Origin: Trochalopteron elliotii
Lineage: Eukaryota > Chordata > Aves > Passeriformes > Leiothrichidae
Length of the DNA stretch: 64,000 nucleotides
Direction of reading: 5' to 3'
NCBI GenBank assembly: GCA_024734555.1
Contig: JANPWX010019802.1
Span: 1,315,342-1,379,341, forward strand
The first letter of the stretch is position 1, and the number at the start of each line of letters is the position of its first letter. The notes beneath the pieces are model-generated. The model had not been told where the DNA came from. It made no database searches and was given only the letters and a program-made list of their open reading frames with translations. Positions 12,891 to 25,600 of this stretch are shown here, piece by piece. The position numbers were made by a program, and so were the translations under genes.

Positions 12891-14554
12891 TTTGAAACAA
12901 AGAGAAGGAAGTCCTTCTTGTACAATGCATGCTTAAATTGGGGAACTCGTCATCACAGGATGTTTGGGAGGCCAAAGGTATGAATGGGGTCACAAAAAGG
13001 GTTAGTCAAGCCCATGGCAAATAGGCTCATGTGAGAGCTGGGGTGTGAGCTCTGGCTCAGGAAGTGTCTGTGAGTGCTGACAGCCAAGGTTGTGCAGTGG
13101 AGACATGCTGCTTTCCACTTTGCCTTCCTCTTTTCACTTTTTATGGCATCTCATCACATCAGTGCCAGGTTGTAAAATAAGGAGGAAAGAGGCACAGAGA
13201 CAGCTCTCACATGTTCTTCCCCAGTAGCTCTCCTGGATGCTGCCGAGGCTGACATGGGTGATAGAAAAGCACACACCTATGTGTTCTAGAAAGCCTGGGC
13301 TGCAGTTATTTCTGGCAGGAAATGTTCAGAGAGCTGTGGTATCCGGAGGTAGTTTGGTAATGTAACGTGAGAGGAAAAGCAGCACAGTGGTCACTTATCT
13401 GCCACAGGGATCAGAGACCTTTGGGCCAGCACGTGACAGCCTTGCTGCTGAGGAGAGCACCTAAAATTGGGCTAATTCAGGCAATTACTGAAAAATGCAC
13501 AGCAGCTCACAGGCAAGCAGTGAGGACCACTGCAAAGCCCTCTGCACTCACAAGCAGCTGCTGGAAATGAGCCCCTCAGCTGCTGGAAATGCCCCTCACA
13601 CATCAGAAATCTCAAGGCATCAGTCACAGGAGGAAGTGTAAGAACCTGCTTTCCTTACATTAGCTGTTTGTATCACACACGTTTCTCAGACATAACAGGA
13701 AAATATTCTTCAGCTATCCCTAGAAGTCCTTTAGATTGGAAATCTAACACAGCCTCCCAATTCTGGATGCTCTTCTTGAATCCTTTTATTAAAAGCACGA
13801 AGGTACAAATAACAGAGTTGGAGGAAATTACATGTTTGATGTTTAGGATAAGCAAGCTGGGGCTGTACCATCAGGCTCTGACATGACATGTTGCTCAGCC
13901 ATTTTTTAGATAACTCCAAAATAATTGTGTCCTCTGGACCAGATTCATTCTTTATTTTCTGGAAGGCTCTTCAGTTGCTCTGCTTTTCTGGTAAGCAGGG
14001 CCCAAAAGAGATTTTTAGAACTTAGCCTGAGTTTCCCTCCTTGAAGGTACCTACCTGACTCAGGACTTATTCCTCAAGGACAGATATTGGGACTTTGATG
14101 TCTTGGAAGGAAAGTAAAAAGCCAATTTAATTAAATAGATGTGAGTGAGATTTTGAAATATAGAATACCTGGAACAGCTCAAAGTGAATCTCTGTCCTAG
14201 GAACAGCCCATTTTAGCCTTTCAAACCTTTATTGCTGTAGCTTTCTTTTTCCAAATCGAAGTGCTGACAGCTAAAATGCTACCCCATTTAGTCAGCTGAC
14301 CTCAAATGCTTTCATTTATCCACAATGAGCTACTCCAATTAAAGGCAAAGAGAGCAGAAATGATGAATCTGAGAACATTTTTGTAAGGGACATCTAAACA
14401 CAAAATTACTAATGGCTAAGGTAGGGAAAGGAGATTGTTTTCAAGGCCTGGTAGATAAGGAAAAGTCATTGCAGATGCATGGAACACAGCTCTCAGAAAC
14501 ATAGTCCCAGCCTGCAGCCCCCAAATGAGTTTCTGTGCAAGGCTCCCTGTAGGA
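12891..14554. other. Unassigned non-coding stretch
   Basis: No gene is recognised. A short direct repeat, 'cagctgctggaaatg', occurs twice near 13554-13590. Confidence 0.5.
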
Positions 14555-14700
14555 CTGACAACACATCAATAGAGATATTCAAGAACCATGTGGATGCAAT
14601 CCTGTGCCATGTACTCTGGGATGACCCTACTTGAGAAGGGAGATTGAACCAAATGACCCACTGTGGTCTCTTCCAGGCTGACCCATCCTGTGATTCTGGG
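14555..14700 (+). repeat. CR1 retrotransposon 3' end
   Basis: The segment has the CR1 order: 'atattcaagaaccatgtgga', 'ccatgtactctgggatgacc', 'gaaccaaatgacccactgtg', 'tcttccaggctgaccc', ending 'tgtgattctggg'. It is a 5'-truncated plus-strand insertion of about 150 bases. The 'gaccagatgacccactgtggtc' type of tail differs from the copy at 24.4 kb, which suggests a different and probably older CR1 subfamily. Confidence 0.8.
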
Positions 14701-15574
14701 ACCACACATGGGGTTTCTGGGGCTTCAGAGGTGACTTCTGTGGACTGTGACCCAATGCTGAGGATGGTTGGTTCCCGAATGCATTGACTTCCTGATGAGA
14801 GGTCTGGCTCACATGGTGTGGGTTCAGTAGGTTTAGGGTTTTCAAAAATTTAGGGAATTCAAAAAACTTCAAAAATTCAGCTTTTTCCACGTGTTGGTTT
14901 GGATTGAGCATGGGGCAAGGAACAGTGTCGTCTCAGGTGAATGAGAGCGCAGCTATCAATTTTTCTGTCTGTGGTAAAAGTGGACATGCTTAATCCTGAC
15001 TGGGATGTGGTGAGCAATAACAGGATGGGTCGTGCTCTGAGGGGACATCCTCACCATCCCTTGACTGTCCATGTTGAGCTGTACACTCTTTTTGGGTAGT
15101 GTGCAGTGGGGTGGGGTAGAAAACCATGTCATGGGTTGCTTTTAAGGCAGATATTCACATCTCAAAGAGGTTTAGATGATTAAAGCTCTGCTAGAGTGGA
15201 AGGGTAAAGTTCTGCCCTGTCAATCACAGAATTTTCAAGTAAAATTGGTATGCTTTACCCTGAAGCAGTATTGGAGGGCCATATGTACATAGAGGCAGAA
15301 CTTGGAAAAGCCATGTTGTGCCTGGGTCCTAAGAAAGACAGATGAAATTTTCAAGGTGCATAGGTCTGAATGGAAGAGTTTGCACAAAAAAAGAGATAAA
15401 TAATAATGGTATTGGTCCAACTAACCCTTGGCTGTGATATTTGACTCTGTTTAATTGTAAAAATGCATTTTCCAGTCTGGACCACTGGAAACACTTCTGC
15501 TGATTCTATGTGATATTTTCTCAGTTCTTCCTTTGTTGAGGAATCTGGTGCTTTGGTCCTGCTTGTTTGTTGAA
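14701..15574. other. Unassigned non-coding stretch
   Basis: Nothing recognisable. A short run of near-repeated 'ttcaaaaa/aattc' words occurs at 14835-14880. Confidence 0.45.
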
Positions 15575-15757
15575 AGGATTGTTTTTTGTTTGGTTGGTTT
15601 TGCCTTTTTTTTGCTTGTTTGTTTTTTGGTGGGTTTTTGTGTCTGTGTGTGGGGAGGAGGGTTGTTGAGTTTTGTGTTTGGTGTTGTTTTGTTGTTGTTG
15701 TTTTTTTGGTTTTTTTTTTTTTGGTGGTTTTTTTGTTTTGCCTTTTTTTTTTTTCCA
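15575..15757. repeat. T/G-rich low-complexity tract
   Basis: The plus strand is almost wholly T and G in irregular 'ttgtttgttttttggtggg' patterns with poly-T runs. It gives long but meaningless open frames on both strands (Phe/Val/Trp-rich one way, Lys/Asn/Thr-rich the other). Confidence 0.9.
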
Positions 15758-17767
15758 GTTAACATAGCAAACTGATAATGCCAATTAATCATATGACTCC
15801 TAAGCACGTGATAGCACCAAACCCTCATTAACTTTCAGAAGGGCTGCAGAGGTCTCGTCTGCAAAGTCCTGTTTAAAACATAATCCCTTAGTAGCTCTCA
15901 GGAGCAAACCCCAAGGTTTTGTAAGAACAAGCATAAATTTTCCATGAAACCAGTTATCAGACTCTGTATGCAAATTTTGTTGTTGACTCAGCAACAGTTT
16001 TTAACAGTTTTTAATGTGATTTCTTGGAACACTTACTCTCTCCAAGCTGTTGAATTAGTTGATCTTCTGAGAACTTCACATTTGCCCTCATTTTGAACTC
16101 CTTAGTCAAATTCCATGAAATGCTAATAATACTCAGTGCAGAGGGCTTAAAAAAAAGGGCATTGTAACAGCTGCAGAGCTTATATTTCTGCAAAACAATA
16201 TTTTTAATAGAATTCCCCATATTCAATATCCAGGAAATGTGGCCCAGGAGCAACAGGTTTGTGAATAAGGGTGGAAAAGAAAGATCTGTGAGTCTGAGTT
16301 GGACAGAAAGGTTCTGTAGCCCGCTGCTAGAGCTTTTTATTCAATTATCTATTTTAGACCTGCTTGAATATAAAAAGTCAAAGTGAAATGTGGGCAGAAG
16401 AACATCTGTGCTACCATAATGACTATTCAGGTTATTTTTATTTGATTGTCAGTTTTAGTTTCCTGACAAAATATAATTTACATGTAATTTATCAGAGAAC
16501 TTTATTTTTACTCTGATGAATTCTTACCCTTATAATAAATTGAGATTAACCTCTTTCTTTTTCAGAGGAACCCTGAATGCTAGTGAAACTTCTGTGACTT
16601 GAAAAAAGGCAAATTCCGTATTTCATTGTTTTTGTATTACTTAATAAAATTAAATATAATCCTAAATGTCAGGTCCCTGATTCATTAGTCTTTGTGAAAG
16701 AAAACTAATGCTATAATTGTAGCTTCATTTCAAACCTTGATCACAGTGACAAGTAACAGTTTTTTCCAAATAAATAAAGCTTGTTCAGATGATTTGTGAA
16801 CAGCATGTTCATTGATATTTTCACTCAAGTTTGGTTCATAATTGTTTGCAAGCACAGTTCCTGTGCTGTGGTTATCAGGGGAGAGGGAGGAAGGGACTGG
16901 CACTGCCAGGGGAGTTTCAGACTGTGGGCTCACTGTGCATTTCTCATCCTTCCTCTGCAGCCTTTGCAGGATGCTTGTGTGGTCAGGGGCTCTTGACGTG
17001 AGCAGGTCCCTGCTGAAGCCCTTGGGACATGCCATTGGCAAGTAAAAAAGGGATTTTCTAGTGTAAGAGAGAGTCTTTGCATGCCAATACAGGATTTTTG
17101 TTTTTTAAAAAATACTTATTTTTCTCAACATGTGCTTGACTAAATGGTAAGAGGAGGTGTGCGGGGGTGGGGGCAGTGAGGGCACTGTGTCAGCAAAGAA
17201 ACAAACTCCCAGGGTCCCCAGTCAGTGTCTTAGCAATGAGTCAAGCCTTGGTTGTGCCAAACTGCTTTCTAGAGGCAGCATCCTGAGAGGAGCATCCTGA
17301 GAGTCCTGAGGGAGCTTTCCTCAGGAGGGAAGCACTCCAGGTATGAGGGCAAAACCTGTTGGATGAGCATAAAGAAGCTTCCACATGGTGTGGCAAAGTT
17401 TCTGCCTTCTTCCTTTCTTGAAGACAGGAAAATGTTCAAGATGTACTTCTTCTGAGTACTTCAAAGTCATATATTTTTTTACTTTTCTTGATCCTTGCTT
17501 CACATACTTCCTGCCTGCCCTGCTGTTCAATGGGAAAATCCTATCAGAGGTGTTACAATGACCTAGAAGTTAAATCTGATACTGTCATCCTGCTACTTTT
17601 TCACCTCAATTATATAGAATGGAATTAAAAGTACCTTAGAATATGACCCTCACTGTTTTATGAACTCCAAACCACAGCAAGAATATTCTACCCAGTGACC
17701 TCTATCTGCACATAATTACATTCTGAGGGATTCTTAAATCATTTGCCAAGTTACTTTTAGTGCTATT
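15758..17767. other. Unassigned non-coding stretch with a weak terminal-exon-like signal
   Basis: Mostly AT-rich DNA. At 16551-16565 'ctctttctttttcag' resembles a strong splice acceptor with a possible branch point ('ttaac') just upstream, and AATAAA follows at 16643. The reading after the AG closes after five codons in one frame. This could mimic the last exon of a transcript, but no gene is identified. Confidence 0.4.
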
Positions 17768-17802
17768 CCATGGTAATCCTAAATACCTAGGAATTACCAT
17801 GG
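17768..17802. repeat. Short inverted repeat (hairpin)
   Basis: CCATGGTAATCCTA at the left returns as TAGGAATTACCATGG at the right after a short loop of about six bases. The arms match except for one extra base. The hairpin is too short for a typical microRNA precursor, and I see no extension of the pairing. Confidence 0.7.
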
Positions 17803-20287
17803 GTTATTACCTTATTTTCAGGACTTGAAAGCAAGATATGCAAGTAATTCTGTGCTCTGATACTTTCAGCACGCACTGTTATCTTTGACAAATTTGATTT
17901 TTTTAATAAAAAAAAAATTGCTTGTTAGATAGTGTAGAGATAGATCTATTATTCCTCTTTAAAAATTCTAATAAATAAAGAACCATGCAAAAAAGTGTGT
18001 CTGTAAAAAAAATAAAAAATCCATGCTTTCTTATGCTAAATCTCACTGTGCATTTTATGCAATTTTATGATCCTATTAAATGATCACAGTTCTGGAATAA
18101 ACTCCTTAATAGAATTTATAGTCTGTGCTTTTGCTGCCTGTGCTGTGCAGAAAAGGGTGAGTGGAAATAGTCACGTATGTGCTACAGGTCAGCACAGTGA
18201 TTTCATTCAGCAAATAATCTGTACCTCAGGAAACATTTCCAGGGAATGGGGTGTTACTCCAGGAGCCTGAAATAAGCTACTGCTTACCTCTGGGTTATAA
18301 GCAGCTGAACATGGATAAGGGTGCTGGTGGATAAAATTACTAGCATGTGATAGGCCTCTGTGGAGCAAGTCTGGGGTATTAACTTTGTTTTCCATGTGTC
18401 TTGGGAGTTAGAGGTACTCTGTGCAACCTAAGAGCAAAAAGTGTTTTGAGCTGAGGCTAACCTGGGCTAGGTGTGCCATGAAGGCTGTGTTGGTCACAAC
18501 CTGCAGGTCAGGCCAAAAGGTACCTCCCTGCTCCCAGTCTGACCTACTGAATGTGGAATAGGGCTCCTAACCAAGTGCTTACTGCATTTGGGTCGTGACT
18601 CAGTGCTGATTATAAGAAATTTTCCCCATGTCTTTTATCAAGGTCCATCTGCCTAAGAAAAGCTGTCAGAAAAACACTGCAAAAAGCACAGGAAGTAGAA
18701 CAGCTTTCTTAATAAACTGAGAAATACTCAGAAACGTTATACACTATAAGCCTTTCACAATATTATACAAATTAAATACAAATAATCCTTCTGCTCTGTC
18801 TTGTGTGTCCAAAAAAAAAACGGGGATTTTCCCTCTGTGCTGCAGCAGCTGTTATGCAACTGCCCCCATTATTTTGACATATAGTATTTGATGTGAAAGT
18901 ATATGGTATCTTACTAGAACTATTTAATTCAGTGGCAGGTTGCAAGCCAAAGAAGTTTTACAGAAATTTTGTAAATAAACATTTGTGGTTTTTTCCACAG
19001 TATTTATTGAGACTGCATGGTGTAGTTTCCCTGCTTCATTTTTCCTCCCCCTAAATTGTGTGAGTTCCTCTTAGTGCTGAATATCTTTCAATATTGACAC
19101 ATCTTTTTCCTATCCATAACCAAAGGCGTTCCTTTGTATTCTCTTTAAGCAAGGTTCATTAATGGGGTATAAAACAGTGTTAATGCTATAATACACTCAG
19201 CTCTTTAGCCTACCCTTCAGTAATCTCCATATCCCCACATGGATGAAGGAGCATGTCTTCCTGTCATCCGTAGTAATGTAATTAAACTCTGGAATATAGT
19301 GAAAAGATTTTGTTGAAGAGCCAAGTGTCTCTTAGGGACAGCAGCAATGTGTTTTCAGAGATATTTTTGCTCCTTGTTTATGCATCTGTCTGTCTGTATA
19401 TATGCCCTTCTCTGCAAGCAGGCAAATTGGCTCTGGATGTATTAGTCTGTGCTTGGTTTTGCCCACAGGCTTTCAGATATGGCAGCAATAATAACACATT
19501 ATATGAAGATGTGGGTCAGGGCTGGAAACTCCAGAGGGATATAAATGTTTTGAAAACAATTTTACAATTTCAAATGGCACATGCAGGAAAATTTGACTGC
19601 TCTAGGAACTGCACTCTATAGTTTTCCACAAACAAATCAAGATACTCATACTGGAAAAATCTAGGACCAGATGAGATCTTTCAGTCAGATCCTTTAGATT
19701 CAGAACAAAGCGATTGAATGAACAGACATCTTTTAATTCTTCTTCACTTTCCTTCCTCTCTCTGTCCAGACTAAGAAATCTCCTCAAAGACAAAATCCTG
19801 GCTGGTAAGTGGATTAGGAGTGGCAGATGTCTTTCTACCACTCTTCTTCTACTTGCTTATTAAAAGTCAGTAAACCCCCTCTTTCATTCCACCTTCCCAC
19901 TTGCTGGAATTTTGTTGCTGGGCTGCTACAGGTCTCCAGGCACTCAGTTACAGAAAGATATAGTCAAATTCTTTCTCGGTACAAAAAGACAAGGAGCTCC
20001 ACTGTGACAACTCTCAGGTTTCATCAATATCCTTATGCTTTAAGCAATTAACATTCTCTTCTTTGATTAGCCCATTCTCATTTTTCACTTTTTTTTCTCT
20101 TGAGTGTTTTCTGGATTTTTCCCCCATATGTTGTAACCCTAAACTTAAATGTTCTTAAAAAAACTACTGCCTTTTCTTCAAGAAAATGTACAAGATGCCA
20201 GCTGACTAAATAAGTTTTAGCAGCTGGAATGTGTTGTTTGGTTAATCCCTGGAGTTTCATCCAAGCAGATATTTGTAGTAGTTGTCA
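17803..20287. other. Unassigned AT-rich non-coding stretch
   Basis: No gene, repeat family or RNA gene is recognised. Several A-rich and T-rich runs are present (for example 17898-17920 and 18005-18020). Confidence 0.5.
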
Positions 20288-20338
20288 TAATAGTAATAAT
20301 AATAATAATAATGATAATCATCATCATCATCATCATCC
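20288..20338. repeat. Compound (ATA/AAT)n-(ATC)n microsatellite
   Basis: A run of 'taa/aat' trinucleotides changes through 'atgataatc' into about seven 'atc' units. This is consistent with a point mutation in one trinucleotide array being spread by slippage. Confidence 0.9.
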
Positions 20339-23300
20339 AAGATATAAATGTTATCTTTCTAGATTTCCAGTACCTCTCAGTTAGGACCAAAAGCAAGTGA
20401 GAGATTAATACTATATTATGGACAATACTTAATTTTCTTCTTTTATTCCTTAGTGATATTTACCTTTCAGTGTTCATTAATCTCTTTTTCAAGAACTTCC
20501 TTTTACACACACCTTTGTTAACATGTGAAGTTTCACCCTCTCACTGTTAATCTGCTCAAGTGCTGTATAACTCAGCCATGAGCTCTGTCACAGCCTAGCA
20601 CAGATGCACAAGTTCATGTCCAAAGACTGAATATGTCAATGACAGATAAATGCACATGGAGTTACCCAGTACACAGGAATCACCCCCACCTCACTATGCC
20701 CATCATCCCTGTGGTACCAAATGTTGTGACATTAGCTGGGTCAAGTATCCTACGGGTGTATCCTTACCTGCCACCTTCTATGGGCACCTGCTTTTGGCCA
20801 ATGTCAGAGAGAAGATTTTGAGCCACAGAGATATTTCGGTGTGCCCAATTCCAGATGGTCTCATACATGGTACTAGGTAAGCTGAATAGCTAAACACCCT
20901 TTTGCCTTCAGCAGGCAGCTTTCTTTGGGTTTGTTCTGGACAAAACAGAGTGGGAAAATTGCCTGCAGTCTGAGGCTGAAAGGAAGGAAATGGTCTCAGT
21001 TTTAACTCCTGTCCATTGTTGAGAAACCTCACTTTAGTAAGAGCACAGGGTGGCTCAGGGGCTTAGTGCTAAGGCTGGAAGTCCACACACAAAAGCTGCC
21101 AGAGCTGTTCTGATGCTGTGAGCCAGGGTCCTGCGAACAGCACAGGACCCTTCAAACCATACCCAGAGCTCTTGGACAGCATATGTCACACAGCAGCTGA
21201 GGAACCAGGCAGATTTCCTGCTTACTGGCAGCCTCTGGTGAGGTCACATAGTGCTGAAAGATCCCAGGGATGAAGAAGGTGAACTGCTCACACACAGATA
21301 CCTGCTGTACTGTCCATGCTTAACTTTCCAGAGTGCAGTCCTTAAATGCAAAACATCTGGTATCATCTGTGCTGAAGGCCAGCTGAGTTCCAGGCAGATA
21401 AAATGAACATCTGCTCAAAAAAGATTTCTGAAAACATGAATACAAAGAAAGGTCATTTTTATGCCTGCCTGACTGAACAGAATACAAAAAAGGGGATGGA
21501 ATGTTCTATCCACAGCCTCAGCAGTGTGATTAGGTTTTCATTCTTATTCAAGGCTCATCTATTGTGTTTCTCTGCCTCTTTTTCCGTGGGACATTACTCT
21601 CCGTTTTTCGGGGGGTTTTTTTGTGCTTCTTTGAATTTGAAGGGTATCTCTCATTCAAAGGGTCTCTGCTCTGCCTCAGCAGTCATTTATCCTCAGAGGT
21701 TTGGTTTATTGAGGCTGAGAAGAGGCACGGAACATGCTTTGCATTTCAAATGTCAGTGAGCCTGAGGATTCAGGGGTTATAGCCGTAATCTCTAGTATCA
21801 CCTGGTGTAGTGTGTAGTACATGTCACAGCATGTGAGGATGGTGCATGCTCAGATTCCTGATCAGTGGGACATGGGGGACACGACACTGCTGAAATCCAA
21901 GGCTTTGGAAATACTGAAAATGGTGCATTAATTAAGCAAGTTAAAGAATAAATCTTGACATACCTTTAGGTTCATGTCTTTGAAATGCAAGACTTATTTT
22001 CCTGACTTTTTTTATGCAGTTTCACAGGTCCACAGCAATTGGAAGTGCGAAATGCTAGGGATTTGTAGGTTTTAGTGTGGAGCTGTGAAACTGCATTTCC
22101 AAAACCCTAAATAAGCTAATGAAAGAGGAGTATAAAATGTAAGTCTGAAAATACCACTGATAACTTGTCTGAAATGTCCCTGACATATCAGGAGGTTCTT
22201 AACCCAAAGGCATAACAATCTGCTCTCCTTTCACTGTCACAAATTAATTCTTGGGGCAGACTGAGTTTGTGTAAATTAGTCATTTGGGGAGGAAGGGGGT
22301 CATGAGGGCTCACTGACTAAACTAGAAAGGAAGAAAAAGTCCGGACAACTTAGCTTTGCCTTTCAGAACTGTGTCATTTTTTTATCTCCTGAAATCTGTC
22401 ACATGAATCTTAAAGTATTTTCCCTCCATAGCAAGCTGTAATATGGCTGTGACAGAGAACACTTAGCCTTCTAACAGGCACAAGTTACATACATTCAGTG
22501 GCAGCTGATACTTTGACATCTGCACCATGTAGGAGCTCACTCTGGCAAAAGCACTTGCTCTGGTGGCAGCTCTGATGGTGTCTGCTGCTAGGCTGGGAAA
22601 AGGTAAACATGTTTGTGTCTGAAGATGGGTTTTGGGAGCAGTGAGAGTTCCTTTTCTTTCTTTTTTTTTCCCCCAGCTTTGTTGCAAATTTTTTTTCACC
22701 ATGTAGGCTGATACTCTAAATGTTGCAATAGATGAGCACTTTACTTTTAAGACATTTTTAATTAAATATAAAATAATAGGATTAGATTCAAATAATCTGT
22801 ACACTTTTATACACTTTTCATCAGGAAGGAACTTGGGTCATCTTGGCTTCTAATGAAACCAGAGTTCAGTGGTCCTGCTTCCTTTTAATCTCAGAGCTTT
22901 AACACTCAGGATAAGGACTTTGCCACAGCTGGTTTATCAGTCTGGTGTAGTAACCAATGTAATAAATTATTGACCAGTGGGTGAGAGTTTAATACTTTGA
23001 CATGCAATATGGTAAAGTATTAAAAAAACCTCCTAGGCTGAGAAGGTCTTCCTTCCTCCTTGGAAGAAATAGTGCTTGGGGCTGTTTAACCTTTCTGTCC
23101 TTCACAGCATGGAGGCCAGAAAAATTCTCTAAGGATTTTATGTTCTTTGCAGTCATTAGTTCCTTGACCACTCATTGACCACCATTCCGTACCCATGCTT
23201 TTAACTGCCTTATGTATTCCTATAAGTATCACATACATCAGCTCTTGTATATGAATTTGGCGCTTCTTGGACATGTAGGTTATCTAATTTACAATAAGGA

Positions 23301-24384
23301 GAGAAATGCTTTAAAGGAGATTACTACCAATACCTACATGAGTGTAATTTAAATTGGTGGTATGTTTTCAAAGCTTCATAGAAGAAATAATTGGCTACTG
23401 GATTATATATGAAATCATCAAGTTTTTTTACTGGACAGGAGGGACAGTTACATAGATTCACATTTCTAATCAAGTGCTAATGGAATGAAACCCTGAAACA
23501 CTAAGGAATTCCCATAAGGGGAGACATGAAGTTTATGAGGGTATTTGTAATTGTTCTTATAAATATGTGCTTATGTGTCCATCACAGTGATTTAATCTAG
23601 AGGTTCATTTATTTAGGACAATGTTTTAATAAGCAGTTTAAGCTGGCTGACAGGTAATTGCAGGAAGCCCTATGGCAAAGCCTCTTCAGTCAATTACAGG
23701 AAACTGCAGGGGCAAAATTGCATCTCAGTGAAAATCCTCTTTTTCTTATATATTCACTAATTTTTCTTACAAAAAATTCTCTCTCCAACAACAGCAAATG
23801 GAGTCCAAGCAGGCTTAAGAGGCTGAAATTATTTCTCCTCCACCTTGAGGCACTATGGAGATAGCAAACCTAGTGAACTTAAAATGTTACTTGACTTTTT
23901 AACTTACCTGTTTCCACAGGTTGATTGATTTACATATGAGCATAAAAAATGTCTGTCCATCCCTGTAATGAACTTTTTGCTAGGTAATTTGGTAATGACC
24001 AATCATGGAAGAAGCTATATAAATTTTATAAGATCATACAGGTAGGTCAAACATCTTTTGGTATAATTGGATCTACAGTAATAAAAATCATTTTATAATT
24101 TGAAAAAAAAAGCCAACCCAAAATATTTCTTTGGCACTTACACAGCTAATAATGTCACGCTCAACGTTACACACAAGGTTTCCAGGCATTAGGGAAATTA
24201 GTGCTTTCTGGGGGCTATCATTAAATCATGCCAAACAAGAAAATTTCCTCCTTTGTAACTTATTGAAGAGACTTTGTAAGCACTGGGAAATGACATAGAT
24301 TGTACTCTGTTTAGATTGATTTCTTGTTATTTCTGCTTTTTGTAATTTTCTAGACTGATAATACCATAATTTGTTAGCCTTCCA
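20339..24384. other. Unassigned non-coding stretch
   Basis: No gene is recognised. The 118-residue frame near 21403-21759 and the opposite-strand frame near 22463-22804 show no recognisable domain or convincing splice-bounded structure. A moderately GC-rich patch at 21050-21300 contains a faintly tRNA-like word, which I did not accept. Confidence 0.5.
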
Positions 24385-24710
24385 GTAGCCAAAGGGGGCC
24401 CACAAGAAAGCTGGACAGGGACTTTTCACAAGGCCATGTAGTGAATGGCCTTAAGCTGAAGGAGGACAAGTTTAGATTAGATATTAGAAAGAAATTCTTT
24501 ATAAGGAAATAAGGTGGTGAGGCACTGTAACCAATTGCCCAGAGAGGCTGTGGACTCCTCATCCTTGGAAGTGCTCAAGGCCAGGCTGGATAGGGCTCTG
24601 AAAAGCCTGATCTAGAGAAAGGCATCCTTGCCTAGGGCAGGAGGTTGGAGCTAGATGATCTTTAAGGTTCCTTCCAACCCAAATCACTCTGTAATTCTAT
24701 GATTCTATGA
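24385..24710 (+). repeat. CR1 retrotransposon 3' end, well preserved
   Basis: The element follows the avian CR1 3' region closely: 'gggcccacaagaaagctgg', 'agattagatattagaaagaa', 'ggtggtgaggcactg', 'ttgcccagagaggctgtgga', 'caaggccaggctggatag', 'ttggagctagatgatcttta', then the terminal 'tgtaattctatgattctatga'. The 3' end is intact, with the characteristic repeated eight-base terminus. The 5' end is truncated, as is usual for CR1, so no reverse-transcriptase frame remains. This is the cleanest repeat in the window and the best single clue to a bird-like genome. Confidence 0.95.
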
Positions 24711-25480
24711 ATTTCACCTGACAAAACAGTAAGAGAGGCTACCTGCCATGGTGACCAGAGATAAATTACAACAGAGTGAGAATTGTATGTGTAGCTGTAC
24801 CTCTTCCTTAGGACAACATGTAATGTTAGAAACAGCTGGATATGTTGTAATTAAATACTATATATTGCTGTGTATTGCCATTCATGTGCTTAGTAAGAGT
24901 GATCATCTAGATTTTCCTGTAACACTAACAGATTTTATCAAGTGTAAGCAATCGTGTAGGTTGCAGAAAGTCAATTAATTTCATTTAGGGTTATAAAATG
25001 GGATAGGAGTAAGTCAGGACATTGAATAATGAGGGACCTCATGTCTCCATGTGCCCCTGCTTAGCACAGAGACAGTCTTGTGAATGTAACATGGCCCACA
25101 GTGGTCAGGGCAGAAATCACCTCTCCAGGAACCTGGGCACCTCCACCAGGGAGAAGCTCCGACTCAGTGTCCATAGCTGTCTCCTCTAGAGAGAAGAGGT
25201 CCATTTGATGCCAAATTTGGCAAGTGCAGCAATGTTTGTCTCCTATTCCCACTGGAAAGACAAGAAAAGGTTCACCTGAGGAGAAGCAGGATTGAGCCAC
25301 AAAGAAGTAACGAGGGGTTTCCATAGGATGTAGGTGCTACAAGACAAAAATGTCAGCACATGCATGGAGAAGAAGAACAGAAGACTGCAGGGGGATCACA
25401 TACAAGGATATGAGATTAGTGTAATCTTCAGAATCAAAATAAAAACATAAATTAAGACTGGACAACATCCCTACTACTGA
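24711..25480. other. Unassigned non-coding stretch
   Basis: No gene or repeat is recognised between the CR1 terminus and the A-rich tract. Confidence 0.5.
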
Positions 25481-25600
25481 AAAACAAACCAAAACAAAAC
25501 CCAAACCAAAACAAAGAACAAAAAAAAAAAAAAAAAACAAAAAAAAAACAACCAAACAAAAAAACCCAGCCAAACAAGCAAGCAAAAAGACAAACAATAA
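25481..25600. repeat. A-rich (A/C) low-complexity tract
   Basis: The plus strand is almost wholly A and C ('aaaacaaaacccaaacc', long poly-A). It creates a 169-residue minus-strand frame that contains a long Phe/Leu/Val run with no coding value. It could be the tail of a decayed retroposed sequence, but I see no body for one. Confidence 0.9.

Noticed and set aside
15451..15828. Lys/Asn/Thr-rich minus-strand frame and Phe/Val/Trp-rich plus-strand frame
   Set aside because: Both are translations of a T/G-rich simple tract.
21050..21100. tRNA-like wording 'ggtggctcaggggcttagtg' that might head a SINE
   Set aside because: No box B at the correct distance and no SINE body or A/T-rich tail follows.
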